The notes: a model not told the origin generated them from the sequence alone. A stretch of DNA of 64,000 nucleotides from Amphritea atlantica (GCF_018860855.1 NZ_JAHKQE010000014.1:168966-232965), one strand, 5' to 3'; shown: positions 52,334 through 63,644, numbered from the stretch's first letter. Program-made: numbers and translations.

Positions 52334-52449
52334 TTTATATGGCTTCCATTTTCCGTGCGGTTAATCCTAGGCTTCATGCCAGCAATCCGTGCTTCCTGAT
52401 CCGCTTGTCGTGGCCGTCCTGTGTTCACTCCGAACAATTAATCTTCCTG
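52296..52449 (-). ncRNA. CsrB/RsmZ-like CsrA-sequestering small RNA 2
   Basis: Minus strand, about 155 nt from a CATTAT -10 box (52461-52456) to a terminator with a nine-T run. It holds ten GGA motifs, including two CAGGAAG and one CAGGACG, the classic CsrB repeat. GTTC-GGAGT-GAAC (52435-52423) is a hairpin with GGA in the loop, and the terminator loop itself is AGGAAA. It lies in tandem upstream of RNA 1 and shares its terminator sequence type, suggesting duplication. The start is estimated. Confidence 0.75.
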
Positions 52450-52482
52450 AGGCACATAATGAATGAAGTACAAGTGGGTGAA

Positions 52483-52500
52483 TATAGGAAAAATTCTTAT
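52483..52500. promoter_or_regulatory. 18-bp palindrome upstream of CsrB-like RNA 2
   Basis: TATAGGAAAAATTCTTAT differs from the RNA 1 element at only two positions and sits about 21 bp from the predicted -10. A weaker third copy, TATAGAAAAGAAATCTTAT, lies at 52510-52528. Confidence 0.6.
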
Positions 52501-52604
52501 TTTTAGTTTTATAGAAAAGAAATCTTATCTTAGGCCCAGCAGTGTTATTGGGATATTTTGGTTGAACAATGGACATTGATAATAGTTATACATAAACTAA
52601 GCGA

Positions 52605-52698
52605 ATCTTGTCGGGGTGCCCTTTGGGCTGAGAGTTGGACTGAAATAGACCAATAACCCGCGAACCTGATCCGGTTAGTACCGGCGTAGGAAACCGAG
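52605..52698 (+). ncRNA. TPP riboswitch (THI element) of thiC
   Basis: It contains the conserved TPP aptamer segments TCGGGGTGCC, GGGCTGAGAG, ACCCGCGAACCTGATCCGG and CCGGCGTAGGAAA in the correct order and spacing. Thiamine pyrophosphate binding should turn down thiC. A possible expression-platform hairpin follows: TAAACCG (52700-52706) with CGGTTTA (52737-52743). Confidence 0.95.
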
Positions 52699-52721
52699 AT
52701 AAACCGTCATACTGTCTTTTC

Positions 52722-55093
<2,372 letters not shown>

Positions 55094-55130
55094 TGACGGT
55101 TCTGTTTAACTCGGTCAGTTATGAGAATAG

Positions 55131-55157
55131 AAAAAGCCGCTGATATTAGCGGCTTTT
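55131..55157. terminator. Bidirectional terminator between thiC and the deoxyribosyltransferase gene
   Basis: AAAAAGCCGCT and AGCGGCTTTT arms around GATATT. It overlaps the last codons and stop of the convergent gene. Confidence 0.82.
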
Positions 55158-55670
55158 GTGTATCTGTTGTAATAGCTGATCAAACACATAGAGATGATTG
55201 TCGAGAGTGTTTTCTCGTTCCTCTGCCAGCAGCCCTCCCTGTTGATTCAGGGCGCCTACCATCATGAGATTGTCGATCATATTAAAGGCTTCGATGGTAA
55301 AACCATCGGCATCGGTTTCTATACCCTCGACTCTGTCACTGTACAGTCGTCCATCTAACGAATAACCCCAGACCGGTTTGTTGAGGGCGGTAATATAGCC
55401 CATCTCAAATGCCGTACCGACATCCATACTAGGGCCTCTGAACGGTGTCATATTGGCGATGACCAGATCGCAGCGATCCATTAACGCTATATTGGCGTGA
55501 TAGATTGCCAGCCCAGCCTGATAAGGGGATAACGAAGATAGGTCGAGGGTGTTATCCAACGGGAAGAGTCCTTCAAAGCCGTATTGCTGGCAACACTGTT
55601 TTTTGGCGGCACCCAGTTCGACGGCATTGGGCCAAAACACATCCGGACCGGCTAGATAGATGGTCGGCAT
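55146..55670 (-). CDS. Nucleoside 2-deoxyribosyltransferase family protein
   Basis: 174 aa. It has IYLAGPDVFWPNA at the N-terminus, CDLVIANMTPFRGPSMDVGTAFEMGY (the Asp/Glu catalytic region of NDT enzymes), and GYSLDGRLY. Family members swap bases between deoxynucleosides or hydrolyse nucleotides such as dNMPs. Substrate is not predictable. It starts only 1 bp after the DUF5062 gene, so the two are co-transcribed. Confidence 0.88.
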   Translation of the reverse strand: MPTIYLAGPDVFWPNAVELGAAKKQCCQQYGFEGLFPLDNTLDLSSLSPYQAGLAIYHANIALMDRCDLVIANMTPFRGPSMDVGTAFEMGYITALNKPVWGYSLDGRLYSDRVEGIETDADGFTIEAFNMIDNLMMVGALNQQGGLLAEERENTLDNHLYVFDQLLQQIHKSR

Positions 55671-55671
55671 A

Positions 55672-55935
55672 TTACTCCTCCAGCAAGGGATGACCTTTAG
55701 GGAGTTGGCGACTTATCCACAGGGCGAGTTTGTGTTTCATATTTGGCTCGCTCTCATCGCCTTTGGCTAATGGTTGAATCAACTTATCCAGCACCAACAG
55801 TCGGTAAATGGCGGTAATTTTATTGCTGGCGCTATCGGTGGCTTCGATGTTTCCAGCGCCACGTTTCTCCATGTAGACAGCACCAATACGAATCGCTTCT
55901 TTAACCAGTTCAGCTTCATGCTTTAATTTTTTCAT
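55672..55935 (-). CDS. DUF5062 family protein
   Basis: 87 aa from ATG at 55935 (MKKLKHEAELVKEAIRIG). The sequence ATDSASNKITAIYRLLVLDKLIQPL and MKHKLALWISRQLP is that of the DUF5062 family known from Vibrio and relatives. It is a small, all-helical, probably cytosolic protein. Function is unknown. Confidence 0.8.
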   Translation of the reverse strand: MKKLKHEAELVKEAIRIGAVYMEKRGAGNIEATDSASNKITAIYRLLVLDKLIQPLAKGDESEPNMKHKLALWISRQLPKGHPLLEE

Positions 55936-56201
55936 TGCTCTCTCCAGCAGCACTTATAAGGAATTGGCTGCCACTATCGCATAGCGAGCAGACAAGGGTA
56001 AATATATAAACAGTATTTTATTGTGGGCTAGGACTGTCGCGCTAGTTTGTCTTATTTTTGTTTGGCAGAGCATGACGAGGATATTCGCCATTTGACCGTC
56101 TCGGTTAACATTGATGCTTGCTCGTGGGATCGGGAGATATCGAAGCATGGTTTAGAAATCGGTATACTGTGGCGATCATTTCTAACCATCACGGCATCTC
56201 T

Positions 56202-56843
56202 ATGAAATACAGTATTATTCCGGTGACTCAATTCCAGCAGAACTGCACCCTGTTATGGTGTGATGAGAGTAAAAAAGCGGCGGTGGTCGATCCCGGTGGA
56301 GATATCGATAAGGTAGTCGCTAAGTTAGATGAACTGGGTCTCGTGTTGGAAAAAATACTCCTAACCCATGCCCATATCGATCATGCTGGCGGTACCGCTG
56401 AACTGGTAAAGCGCACCGGAGTGCCTATCGAAGGGCCGCATAAAGGGGATCAGTTTTGGATTGATGGTTTAGCTCAACAAAGCCAGATGTTTGGTTTTCC
56501 TCAAGTGGAAACCTTTACGCCCGATCGCTGGCTTGAGGATGGTGATAAAGTCACCGTCGGTAATGAAACCCTTGAGGTGTTACATTGCCCAGGCCATACT
56601 CCTGGCCATGTCGTGTTTTATAGCCCAGAAAGTCAGTTAGCACAGGTGGGCGATGTGTTGTTTCAGGGCTCGATCGGGCGCACGGATTTTCCTCAGGGTG
56701 ATCATGCAACACTGATCCATTCGATTAAAGATAAGCTGTTCCCACTAGGTGATGACGTGGCTTTTATTCCTGGGCATGGGCCGATGTCGACCCTAGGCCA
56801 TGAGCGTAAAACCAACCCCTTTGTCAGTGATCATCGTGGTTAA
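56202..56843 (+). CDS. Metallo-beta-lactamase-fold hydrolase (YcbL/glyoxalase II-like)
   Basis: 213 aa from ATG at 56202 ([20 protein letters not shown]). It has the metal motif [10 protein letters not shown] (HxHxDH), [25 protein letters not shown] and PGHGPMS. It lacks the C-terminal domain of full glyoxalase II, as YcbL does. A TATACT -10 box at 56163-56168 suggests a short leader. It overlaps the 3' end of the convergent DUF502 gene by 4 bases. Confidence 0.9.
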   Translation: MKYSIIPVTQFQQNCTLLWCDESKKAAVVDPGGDIDKVVAKLDELGLVLEKILLTHAHIDHAGGTAELVKRTGVPIEGPHKGDQFWIDGLAQQSQMFGFPQVETFTPDRWLEDGDKVTVGNETLEVLHCPGHTPGHVVFYSPESQLAQVGDVLFQGSIGRTDFPQGDHATLIHSIKDKLFPLGDDVAFIPGHGPMSTLGHERKTNPFVSDHRG

Positions 56844-57445
56844 TAGGTTTTGTCAGTGGTGGATACGCCGCCACTGACAATAAAGGTGGTAACTTTTCCG
56901 GCGCTAACATCCAATGGCACGACTAAATCCCGGGGCACAATAATCAAATTGCCGGAAAAATTGTATGAGTCCGGTAGATAGACAGAAACATCTTCATTTA
57001 AGCCAAAGCTACTCATATCTTCACAGGTAATAAAGCCCATCACCTTGATCGTTTTGTCTTGGTTTAAATAGACCATCACGGGTTTATCAAAACTTTTTTG
57101 ATCGCCTAACAACGCCTGAAATAGATCTTTTAGTGAGTTATACAGGAGCTTAACGACCGGAATGCGCTCCATTAATGCACCGACGGTGTCCATCAGGAAG
57201 CGGGTCAGATAGAGCGAGCCGGCTATGCCTGTCAGAATAATAATGGCGATCGTTAGGAGAATTCCGAGTAAAGTTTCGATGACGCCCGCTTGTAGACCTG
57301 GAATAAAATAACCGATCAGTGACCCCGCCGCTGAGAACAGCGTCTCATCGAGGGCGGTGAAGATCAGAAATACCAGATAGATGGTCAGTACAAAGGGCAG
57401 CAGAATTAACAAGCCTTGAAAGAAAAATCGTAACGCCGTTTTCAT
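56840..57445 (-). CDS. DUF502 inner-membrane protein
   Basis: 201 aa. Two transmembrane helices (~5-30 and ~55-80) come first, with [20 protein letters not shown]. The conserved soluble part follows with [21 protein letters not shown] and [24 protein letters not shown], typical of DUF502. Function is unknown; homologues occur widely in bacteria and plants. Confidence 0.88.
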   Translation of the reverse strand: MKTALRFFFQGLLILLPFVLTIYLVFLIFTALDETLFSAAGSLIGYFIPGLQAGVIETLLGILLTIAIIILTGIAGSLYLTRFLMDTVGALMERIPVVKLLYNSLKDLFQALLGDQKSFDKPVMVYLNQDKTIKVMGFITCEDMSSFGLNEDVSVYLPDSYNFSGNLIIVPRDLVVPLDVSAGKVTTFIVSGGVSTTDKTY

Positions 57446-57537
57446 AAAAGTGATTCCTTTTGTACATCACTGTCGCTTATTGGTAACTGAATCAAGATTG
57501 AACCTCAAAAAAGGTTATCTCCAGATTGTAAATTAGA

Positions 57538-58689
57538 CTACTCAGCCACGCCGGTGGACCGTTGATACTCTAATGATTGCATCTCTGTTAGTCGACTGAG
57601 TGTACGGGCAAACTCAAACATCAAACTACCTTCCCCATAAAGTTGCTCCAGTGGTACCTCCAGACTGAGAAATAGATTGATATTGCGGTCGTAGAGTTCA
57701 TCAACAAGACTGATAAAACGCCGAGCTGGGTCATCCATGCTGCCCAGCAATACTTGGCGATCGCCAGCTTTAACCGCTTCGATGCCATCCTCCGTGCCGC
57801 GGGCTTTAATCTGTTCATGGCTATGGCTACCCAAGGGTGGGATCTGACTGATAAAAACATGTTTGAATCGGTTAGCCAGATCGATGTAGTCCATCTGGCT
57901 GCGTGGGCCCATGCAGATATGTTCAAAATCAAACCAGATACACTCCGCACTCACACCTCTAACCGGTATGGGGCGCTGTAAAACGATTACTTCATCGGGG
58001 CAGGGCGTAACCTGGCTGATATGGGTATAGAGTTTATTTAACTGTTGGTCACTGTCGGGGGATTGATGCTGATCGCCAGAATAAAAAACACAGGGGGCTG
58101 GCGTCAGCGTGCGTAACCGATGATCGGTGTCACCCGCGAGATTAAAGATCTGCATCTGCTGATTGATCATCGCGGTGATGGGTTTGACTCGATCCTCAAA
58201 GAGAGGGTCTTTGCAGAGATTATCCGGCGGTCTGTTTGAAGTGGTGATTAGAATTACGCCGTGTTTGAGTAGCCCTTTAATGAGCTTGCCCAGAATCATG
58301 GCATCGGCAATATCATTAAGGAAAAACTCATCAAAGCAGATCAACCGGTATTGTCTAGCGAGCTTTTTAGCGATTAGCTCAAGTGGGTCGGCTTTGCCCT
58401 GTAATTCGCGCAACTGCTGGTGGATCTGTGCCATAAAACGATGGAAATGATAGCGTAGGCTGGTGGCTTCAGCGATATGGGCAAACAGCAGATCCATCAA
58501 GAAGGTTTTGCCCCGTCCGACAGGCCCCCATATATAAATCCCTTGTGGCTGGCCTTTTTTGCCGCCACCGAGTTGTAGGGATTGATAGATTTGGTTAAGT
58601 GCTTCCGCCAACAGCTGCTGTTGTGGATCCTGTTGATAACCTTGTTGGGTAAGGGCATGTTGGTAAATATCGATAAAGTCTGTTTGCAT
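57538..58689 (-). CDS. zapE: Cell division ATPase ZapE (AFG1-like)
   Basis: 383 aa from ATG at 58689. P-loop IWGPVGRGKTFLMDLLFAH, Walker B LICFDEFFLNDIADAMIL, sensor TTSNRPPDNL, and FEHICMGPRSQMDYIDLA. ZapE acts at the Z-ring in enterobacteria; AFG1 homologues aid degradation of misassembled respiratory proteins. The length fits the family. Confidence 0.94.
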   Translation of the reverse strand: MQTDFIDIYQHALTQQGYQQDPQQQLLAEALNQIYQSLQLGGGKKGQPQGIYIWGPVGRGKTFLMDLLFAHIAEATSLRYHFHRFMAQIHQQLRELQGKADPLELIAKKLARQYRLICFDEFFLNDIADAMILGKLIKGLLKHGVILITTSNRPPDNLCKDPLFEDRVKPITAMINQQMQIFNLAGDTDHRLRTLTPAPCVFYSGDQHQSPDSDQQLNKLYTHISQVTPCPDEVIVLQRPIPVRGVSAECIWFDFEHICMGPRSQMDYIDLANRFKHVFISQIPPLGSHSHEQIKARGTEDGIEAVKAGDRQVLLGSMDDPARRFISLVDELYDRNINLFLSLEVPLEQLYGEGSLMFEFARTLSRLTEMQSLEYQRSTGVAE

Positions 58690-58781
58690 CACTGAAGTTC
58701 CGTTATTAACCCTCGTATGATAATGGTTTTCCCAAGGGTATAGATAGGTTAATCTTCCCGCGTCTAACGCGAGGAGGCCTT

Positions 58782-59516
58782 ATGAGAAACAATTTTCACC
58801 CACTGGTGATCGGTTCAATGCCTGATGAGCAGCAGCGTATCAGCGAAGTGCTTGCCGAGGGGGTTGAGCAACCTCAGGTATTGTTCTGGCAGTATGATCA
58901 AGCGGCCGTGATTATGGGGTGTTCGCAACGGCCAGATGAGGGGCAGGTACATCGTGCTGAATCCGTAGGCTTGCCACTGATTCGGCGTCGTTCAGGCGGT
59001 GGTGCGGTGTTCGCCGGCCCTTGGATGTTAAGTGTGACGGTATTTATTCCGCCGGAACATCCATTGGCAGAACAGAATATTATTGAGATCTTCTCTTGGT
59101 TGGAACAGATTTGGATCGATACTCTCACAACGTGTAGTGTCCCTTGCAAAGGGGTTGATCAGGCAATGATCGACCAATCGAAAATTATCAGCCAAGAGCA
59201 GGATCTCAAATGGGCCTGTTATGCATCGCTCTCTCATGGTGAAATTGTCAGTAACGATGGACGAAAGCTGGTGGGATTGGCGCAAATTCGTAAGCGTAAA
59301 GGGATAGCATTAGTGAGTGGTTTACACCTGTACCCTTGCGACTGGGGCCGACTCAGTGCAATTGTTGTGGATGATTCGCAGCAGGGCGTAGCGCTAGAAC
59401 AGTTAAACAGTGACGCACAAAGTTTATCAGGTATTCCGGTAGAGCAGTTACTACCTGATATTATTAGTACCTTTTTTGATAGGATGCCCGATGATTTTTG
59501 CCAGAAAGCCGTTTAA
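58782..59516 (+). CDS. Lipoate-protein ligase family (LplA/LipB/BPL fold) protein
   Basis: 244 aa. It has the lipoate-binding RRRSGGGAVFAGP near residue 68-80 and the catalytic lysine motif GRKLVGLAQIRKRKG near 165. These fit LplA-type enzymes or octanoyl transferases of the LipM/LipL class. The protein is shorter than E. coli LplA (no C-terminal accessory domain), so its true reaction is uncertain. The stop sits inside a palindrome (CCAGAAAGC...GCTTTCTGG, 59501-59528). Confidence 0.78.
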   Translation: MRNNFHPLVIGSMPDEQQRISEVLAEGVEQPQVLFWQYDQAAVIMGCSQRPDEGQVHRAESVGLPLIRRRSGGGAVFAGPWMLSVTVFIPPEHPLAEQNIIEIFSWLEQIWIDTLTTCSVPCKGVDQAMIDQSKIISQEQDLKWACYASLSHGEIVSNDGRKLVGLAQIRKRKGIALVSGLHLYPCDWGRLSAIVVDDSQQGVALEQLNSDAQSLSGIPVEQLLPDIISTFFDRMPDDFCQKAV

Positions 59517-59567
59517 ACAGCTTTCTGGTGCGGGTTTATCGATACAGTAAAATGCCCCACGAAGGGC

Positions 59568-60572
59568 TTATTTGTGCAGCAGTTGAGCTAGTTCAACCAA
59601 CTCAGGGTTAAGTGGTTTCTTCTTCTCCATAATATCCAACAGAGGTATCGCGGTAATCTTACTATTTTTTATCCCTACCATGATGTCGTTGACACCGGCT
59701 AGCAGGTAAGTCACCGCAGAAACACCGAGGCAGGATGCCAGTACTCGGTCATGACCTGTTGGCTGCCCGCCTCTTTGTATATGGCCGAGTATACAAACAC
59801 CGGCCGTCTGCCCATCGATTTCTAGTTGTCGGGCCAAACGGTAGGTTAGGCCGGGCCGCGGGCCTTCCGCGACAACGATAATACCGCTACTGCCGCGGCC
59901 TTCAGCTCGCTGGTTGGCGAGTGAGAAACTCAGGGTCTCAAGTGTAAAGTCGACCTCTGGCACGATAATCATTTCTGCACCGCAGGCAACGCCCACCTGT
60001 GAGGCGATATGGCCGGAGTTTCGTCCCATGACCTCGACGAGAAAAATCCGCTCATGGGAAACGGCGGTATCACGAATTTTATCAATCGCTTCAAGCGCGG
60101 TATTCAGTGCCGTATCAAAGCCGATCGTGTCGTCAGTCCCATAAATATCGTTATCGATCGTACCGGGTAAGCCGATAACAGGGATGCCGGTTTCATGGGT
60201 TAAAAGGTGTGCTCCGGTCAGAGAACCATCGCCGCCAATCACAACGAGACCGCCGATACCGTGTTCTTTAAGAATTTCAGCCGCTTGATGGCGCACCACG
60301 GGATCTTTAAACGCTTCGCAGCGGTCACTTTTCAAGATGGTACCGCCGCGCTGTACGATATTGGTGACATTACGGCTTTTTAATTCGAAGATATCACCGA
60401 TAATTAGACCGCTATAGCCTCTGTTAATACCGTACACCCGAACCCCCTGATTGATGGCTGCTCGGGTAACACTTCGAATCGCTGGATTCATACCCGGAGA
60501 GTCACCACCACTGGTCATGACGGCGATAGCATTAATGTCGGTGTTTTTTTTCAACTGTGGCAGGTGATACAT
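59568..60572 (-). CDS. pfkA: ATP-dependent 6-phosphofructokinase
   Basis: 334 aa. TSGGDSPGMNPAIRS near residue 19, IGGDGSLTGA (the GGDGS form of ATP-dependent enzymes rather than the Asp-containing pyrophosphate type), GLPGTIDNDI with catalytic Asp, and EVMGRNSGHIA. It commits fructose-6-P to glycolysis. Pseudomonads lack this enzyme, so its presence argues for a complete Embden-Meyerhof route. A perfect palindrome lies 20 bp before the start. Confidence 0.95.
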   Translation of the reverse strand: MYHLPQLKKNTDINAIAVMTSGGDSPGMNPAIRSVTRAAINQGVRVYGINRGYSGLIIGDIFELKSRNVTNIVQRGGTILKSDRCEAFKDPVVRHQAAEILKEHGIGGLVVIGGDGSLTGAHLLTHETGIPVIGLPGTIDNDIYGTDDTIGFDTALNTALEAIDKIRDTAVSHERIFLVEVMGRNSGHIASQVGVACGAEMIIVPEVDFTLETLSFSLANQRAEGRGSSGIIVVAEGPRPGLTYRLARQLEIDGQTAGVCILGHIQRGGQPTGHDRVLASCLGVSAVTYLLAGVNDIMVGIKNSKITAIPLLDIMEKKKPLNPELVELAQLLHK

Positions 60573-60592
60573 AGTGATATTCCGCAGGGAGT

Positions 60593-60616
60593 GTTCTGCC
60601 TAATATTAGGCAGAAC
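60593..60616. promoter_or_regulatory. Perfect 24-bp palindrome upstream of pfkA
   Basis: GTTCTGCCTAAT joined to ATTAGGCAGAAC, with no mismatch. It lies between pfkA and divergent aceK, close to the pfkA ribosome site. It could be an operator for a dimeric regulator or an RNA hairpin in the pfkA leader. Confidence 0.7.
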
Positions 60617-60719
60617 CCGAGATTAGACAACCGCTTTTAATCAATTTTTTGTTAAATGATGGCAACCCAGCAGCATCACTGCTAAACAATAGACTGATAT
60701 TAATAGCGACCGAAGCCCT

Positions 60720-62441
60720 ATGAGCCAACCAAATGCTGAATGGATTGCCTGTCTTATACGAGATGGATTTAGCGACTATCGAGAAAAGTTTGAGACAATT
60801 ACCCGTCAAGCTAAGTCTTGTTTTGAGGCGGCCGATTGGCAGGCAATACAGCGTTTATCGGCGCAACGGATCGATCTTTATAAGGTTATGGTTGATCGGG
60901 TAAGTCAGCAGATCCGTGCTAGGGTTGAGGTGTTGAGTTCTTCATGGTGGATATCAGTTAAGGCCTGCTATCGTGAGCTAATGGCTGGGTATCAGGATGC
61001 TGAACTGGGTGAAACATTCTATAACTCCGTTTATTGCCGTTTACACAATCACCGCGAAATTAGCGATCAACATATGTTTCTTTGTTCACATAGTCGAGCT
61101 TGTGAAGCTTTAGATATTGATCATGTCTGTCGCACCTATCATCTAACTGAAGGGTTGGTCGTTTGCCTTAGTCAGTTGATGGATGATTATCGCTTTGAAA
61201 TCCCTTGGGAGAATAAACGTCGCGATATGAGAAATTTATTGCGCTATATCCGCCGTTATCTGTCTGACAATATTGCTGTGGATAATACGGTGATCCAAGT
61301 AGTCCGTAGCGTTTTTTACCGTAATAAAGGTGCTTATATTGTTGGTCGTGTTCGTGGTGATAACCATTCACTGCCCTTTATCCTGCCGGTATTAAATAAT
61401 GAGTCAGGAGAGGTCTATATCGATACGGTATTAACCGATGAAAATGACGTATCTATTATTTTTAGTTTCACCCGAGCCTACTTTTTGGTGGCGGTAGATG
61501 TACCGGCGGCTTTTATCCATTTTTTACATTCACTCATACCGATGAAATCGATTGCAGAGCTTTATAGTGCGATTGGGTTTTATAAGCAGGGAAAGGCTGA
61601 ATTTTATCGTGATTACATTCAGCATCTGGAAAATTCAAAGGATCAGTTTGAAATAGCACCGGGAACTAAAGGAATGGTGATGACGGTGTTTACCCTGCCG
61701 TCCTATCCTGTGGTGTTTAAGGTCATCAAAGACAGCTTCTCAAGTTCAAAACAGATAACACGGCATGGCGTGATAGCTAAATATCAATTGGTGAAACGGC
61801 ATGACCGGGCAGGGCGAATGGCTGATACGCAGGAGTTTATCAATTTAACACTACCGCTAAAGCGTTTTTCTGATGATTTGTTGGCAGAACTATTAAATGT
61901 TGCGACGTCCTCTATAGAGGTGGTGGGTGATCAGGTTGTTATCAAGCATATGTGGACCGAACGACGGATGATTCCACTGAATATCTACCTTGATGAAATG
62001 TTGCGGCAGGATAATGAGCAGGCAGTTTACTTGGCCATCAATGAATTTGGACAATGTATAAAGGAGTTGGCGGCCGCGAATATTTTTGCGGGTGATATGT
62101 TATTTAAAAATTTTGGTGTGACTCGCCATGGACGGGTCGTTTTTTATGATTATGATGAAATTCTGTACCTGACGGAGTGTCACTTTCGTTATATTCCTGA
62201 ACCGCTATACCCCGAGCAAGAGATGGCCGCTGAACCATGGTATTCCGTGTCCACAAATGATGTTTTTCCTGAAGAGTTTAGTCTGCTAACCGCTTGTGAT
62301 AAGCGCATACGAAAGGTATTTAATGAACTACATGGGGATCTACTCGATCCTGGCTGGTGGATCAATATACAAGCAGAGGTGAGTAGGGGAGCAATTATCG
62401 ACCTCTATCCTTATCGTAAGGCTTGTCGATTTAGTCGGTAA
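60720..62441 (+). CDS. aceK: Isocitrate dehydrogenase kinase/phosphatase
   Basis: 573 aa (E. coli 578). AceK regions include the N-terminal regulatory domain (SSWWISVKACYREL, YRNKGAYIVGR) and the kinase-like ATP site GTKGMVMTVFTLPSYPVVFKVIKD. LFKNFGVTRHGRVVFYDYDEI contains the catalytic and metal Asp residues. It switches ICDH on and off to divert carbon into the glyoxylate shunt. aceA/aceB are not adjacent. It is divergent from pfkA. Confidence 0.96.
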   Translation: MSQPNAEWIACLIRDGFSDYREKFETITRQAKSCFEAADWQAIQRLSAQRIDLYKVMVDRVSQQIRARVEVLSSSWWISVKACYRELMAGYQDAELGETFYNSVYCRLHNHREISDQHMFLCSHSRACEALDIDHVCRTYHLTEGLVVCLSQLMDDYRFEIPWENKRRDMRNLLRYIRRYLSDNIAVDNTVIQVVRSVFYRNKGAYIVGRVRGDNHSLPFILPVLNNESGEVYIDTVLTDENDVSIIFSFTRAYFLVAVDVPAAFIHFLHSLIPMKSIAELYSAIGFYKQGKAEFYRDYIQHLENSKDQFEIAPGTKGMVMTVFTLPSYPVVFKVIKDSFSSSKQITRHGVIAKYQLVKRHDRAGRMADTQEFINLTLPLKRFSDDLLAELLNVATSSIEVVGDQVVIKHMWTERRMIPLNIYLDEMLRQDNEQAVYLAINEFGQCIKELAAANIFAGDMLFKNFGVTRHGRVVFYDYDEILYLTECHFRYIPEPLYPEQEMAAEPWYSVSTNDVFPEEFSLLTACDKRIRKVFNELHGDLLDPGWWINIQAEVSRGAIIDLYPYRKACRFSR

Positions 62442-62493
62442 ACCGTTATATAAAGAGATTTAATCGACGGTGGGTATGACCTGTTATGCAGTA

Positions 62494-62522
62494 ATATTAT
62501 AAATAAAAAATACTGTTATAAT
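62494..62522 (+). promoter_or_regulatory. Candidate promoter of the TAXI gene
   Basis: A perfect -10 TATAAT lies at 62517-62522 in AT-rich DNA with a weak -35, 45 bp before the start of the TAXI gene. Confidence 0.4.
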
Positions 62523-62566
62523 CAGTAAAAATTCTAGGTTCTGATAATAATTCAAAGGAGTGGAAT

Positions 62567-63547
62567 ATGGCTTTTCGCAACACAATAACCTCATTGGTTA
62601 TCGCTTTTGGGGTTAGTGTGGCATCAATGGGTGCCATTGCAGCAGAACCTATAAAAGAGGTGGTTACTGTTGGCACTGGTGGCGTCACCGGTGTTTACTA
62701 TCCTACGGGTGGTGCAATCTGTCGTTTAGTCAACAAAACGAGGGCTGAGCATGGTATTCGTTGTTCAACCGAGAGTACTGCGGGTTCAGTTGCCAATCTT
62801 GAAATGGTTGCAGATAAAGAGCTTAACTTTGGTATCACCCAGTCGGATTGGTTTTACCATGCATACAATGGCACGAGTAAGTTTGCTAAATATGGCGCGA
62901 ATAAAAACTTAAGGGTCGTTTTTTCAATCCACTCAGAGCCTTTTACTGTACTGGCGCGTGCGGGTAGCGGAATTAAAAAGTTAAATGATCTCAAAGGTAA
63001 GAAAATTAACCTAGGGGTCGAAGGGTCGGGTCAACGAGGCACGATGCAGGCGTTAATGAAGGCTAAAGGGTGGAAGAAAAGTGACTTTGCCTTAGCTGCG
63101 GAATTGAAAGCATCAGAACAGGCGGGTGCTCTATGCGCGGGTGATATCGATGTCATGATCTATCTTACCGGTCACCCAAGTGCTGCGATTAAAGAAGCAA
63201 CGACGAGTTGTGATAGTGTTTTAGTTGATATCAGTGGTCCAGAGGTTGATAAGTTAGTTGAAGATAATGAGTATTACAAACTAGCGAATATTCCCGGTGG
63301 TTTGTATCGTGGCAACGATCAGTTAACTAAGAGCTTTGGGGTCGAAAGTGTTTTGGTTGCATCAACTGACACATCAGACGAAGTGGTTTATCAGTTAGTT
63401 AAATCAGTATTTGATAATTTTGATGTCTTCCGAAAGTTACATCCCGCATTTGCTTCTCTGAAAAAGGAAGAGATGGTGTCCGTAATCGGCTCAGAACCAT
63501 TACATCCAGGTGCAGTAAGATACTTTAAAGAAGTAGGTCTGCTTTAA
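62567..63547 (+). CDS. TAXI-family TRAP transporter solute-binding protein
   Basis: 326 aa. Signal peptide ~1-26 (VIAFGVSVASMGAIAAEP), then the TAXI fold: VTVGTGGVTGVYYPTGGAICRL, RCSTESTAGSVANLEMV, DLKGKKINLGVEGSGQRGT. TAXI proteins capture glutamate, oxoglutarate or other organic acids in the periplasm for a TRAP membrane unit. No TRAP permease gene flanks it: a terminator and an rRNA-type promoter follow, so the partner must be elsewhere. Confidence 0.92.
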   Translation: MAFRNTITSLVIAFGVSVASMGAIAAEPIKEVVTVGTGGVTGVYYPTGGAICRLVNKTRAEHGIRCSTESTAGSVANLEMVADKELNFGITQSDWFYHAYNGTSKFAKYGANKNLRVVFSIHSEPFTVLARAGSGIKKLNDLKGKKINLGVEGSGQRGTMQALMKAKGWKKSDFALAAELKASEQAGALCAGDIDVMIYLTGHPSAAIKEATTSCDSVLVDISGPEVDKLVEDNEYYKLANIPGGLYRGNDQLTKSFGVESVLVASTDTSDEVVYQLVKSVFDNFDVFRKLHPAFASLKKEEMVSVIGSEPLHPGAVRYFKEVGLL

Positions 63548-63605
63548 TCTGAAGATTAAACATACTAAGTTGTCGCTAGATAGCTAGAGTTGTTCTTCAA
63601 GATAG

Positions 63606-63644
63606 AAACCCTAAAAACCGCCGTAAGGCGGTTTTTAGGGTTTT
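63606..63644 (+). terminator. Strong terminator after the TAXI gene
   Basis: AAACCCTAAAAACCGCC and GGCGGTTTTTAGGGTTT form a 17-bp perfect stem around GTAA. Confidence 0.9.

Noticed and set aside
52051..52576. Three small frames (70-77 codons) in the gap before thiC
   Set aside because: They have no ribosome sites, and the region is better explained by two minus-strand RNAs rich in GGA hairpins.
59501..59528. Palindrome CCAGAAAGC...GCTTTCTGG as a terminator of the lipoate-ligase gene
   Set aside because: It overlaps the stop codon and lacks a T-run on either strand, so a terminator call is not supported.
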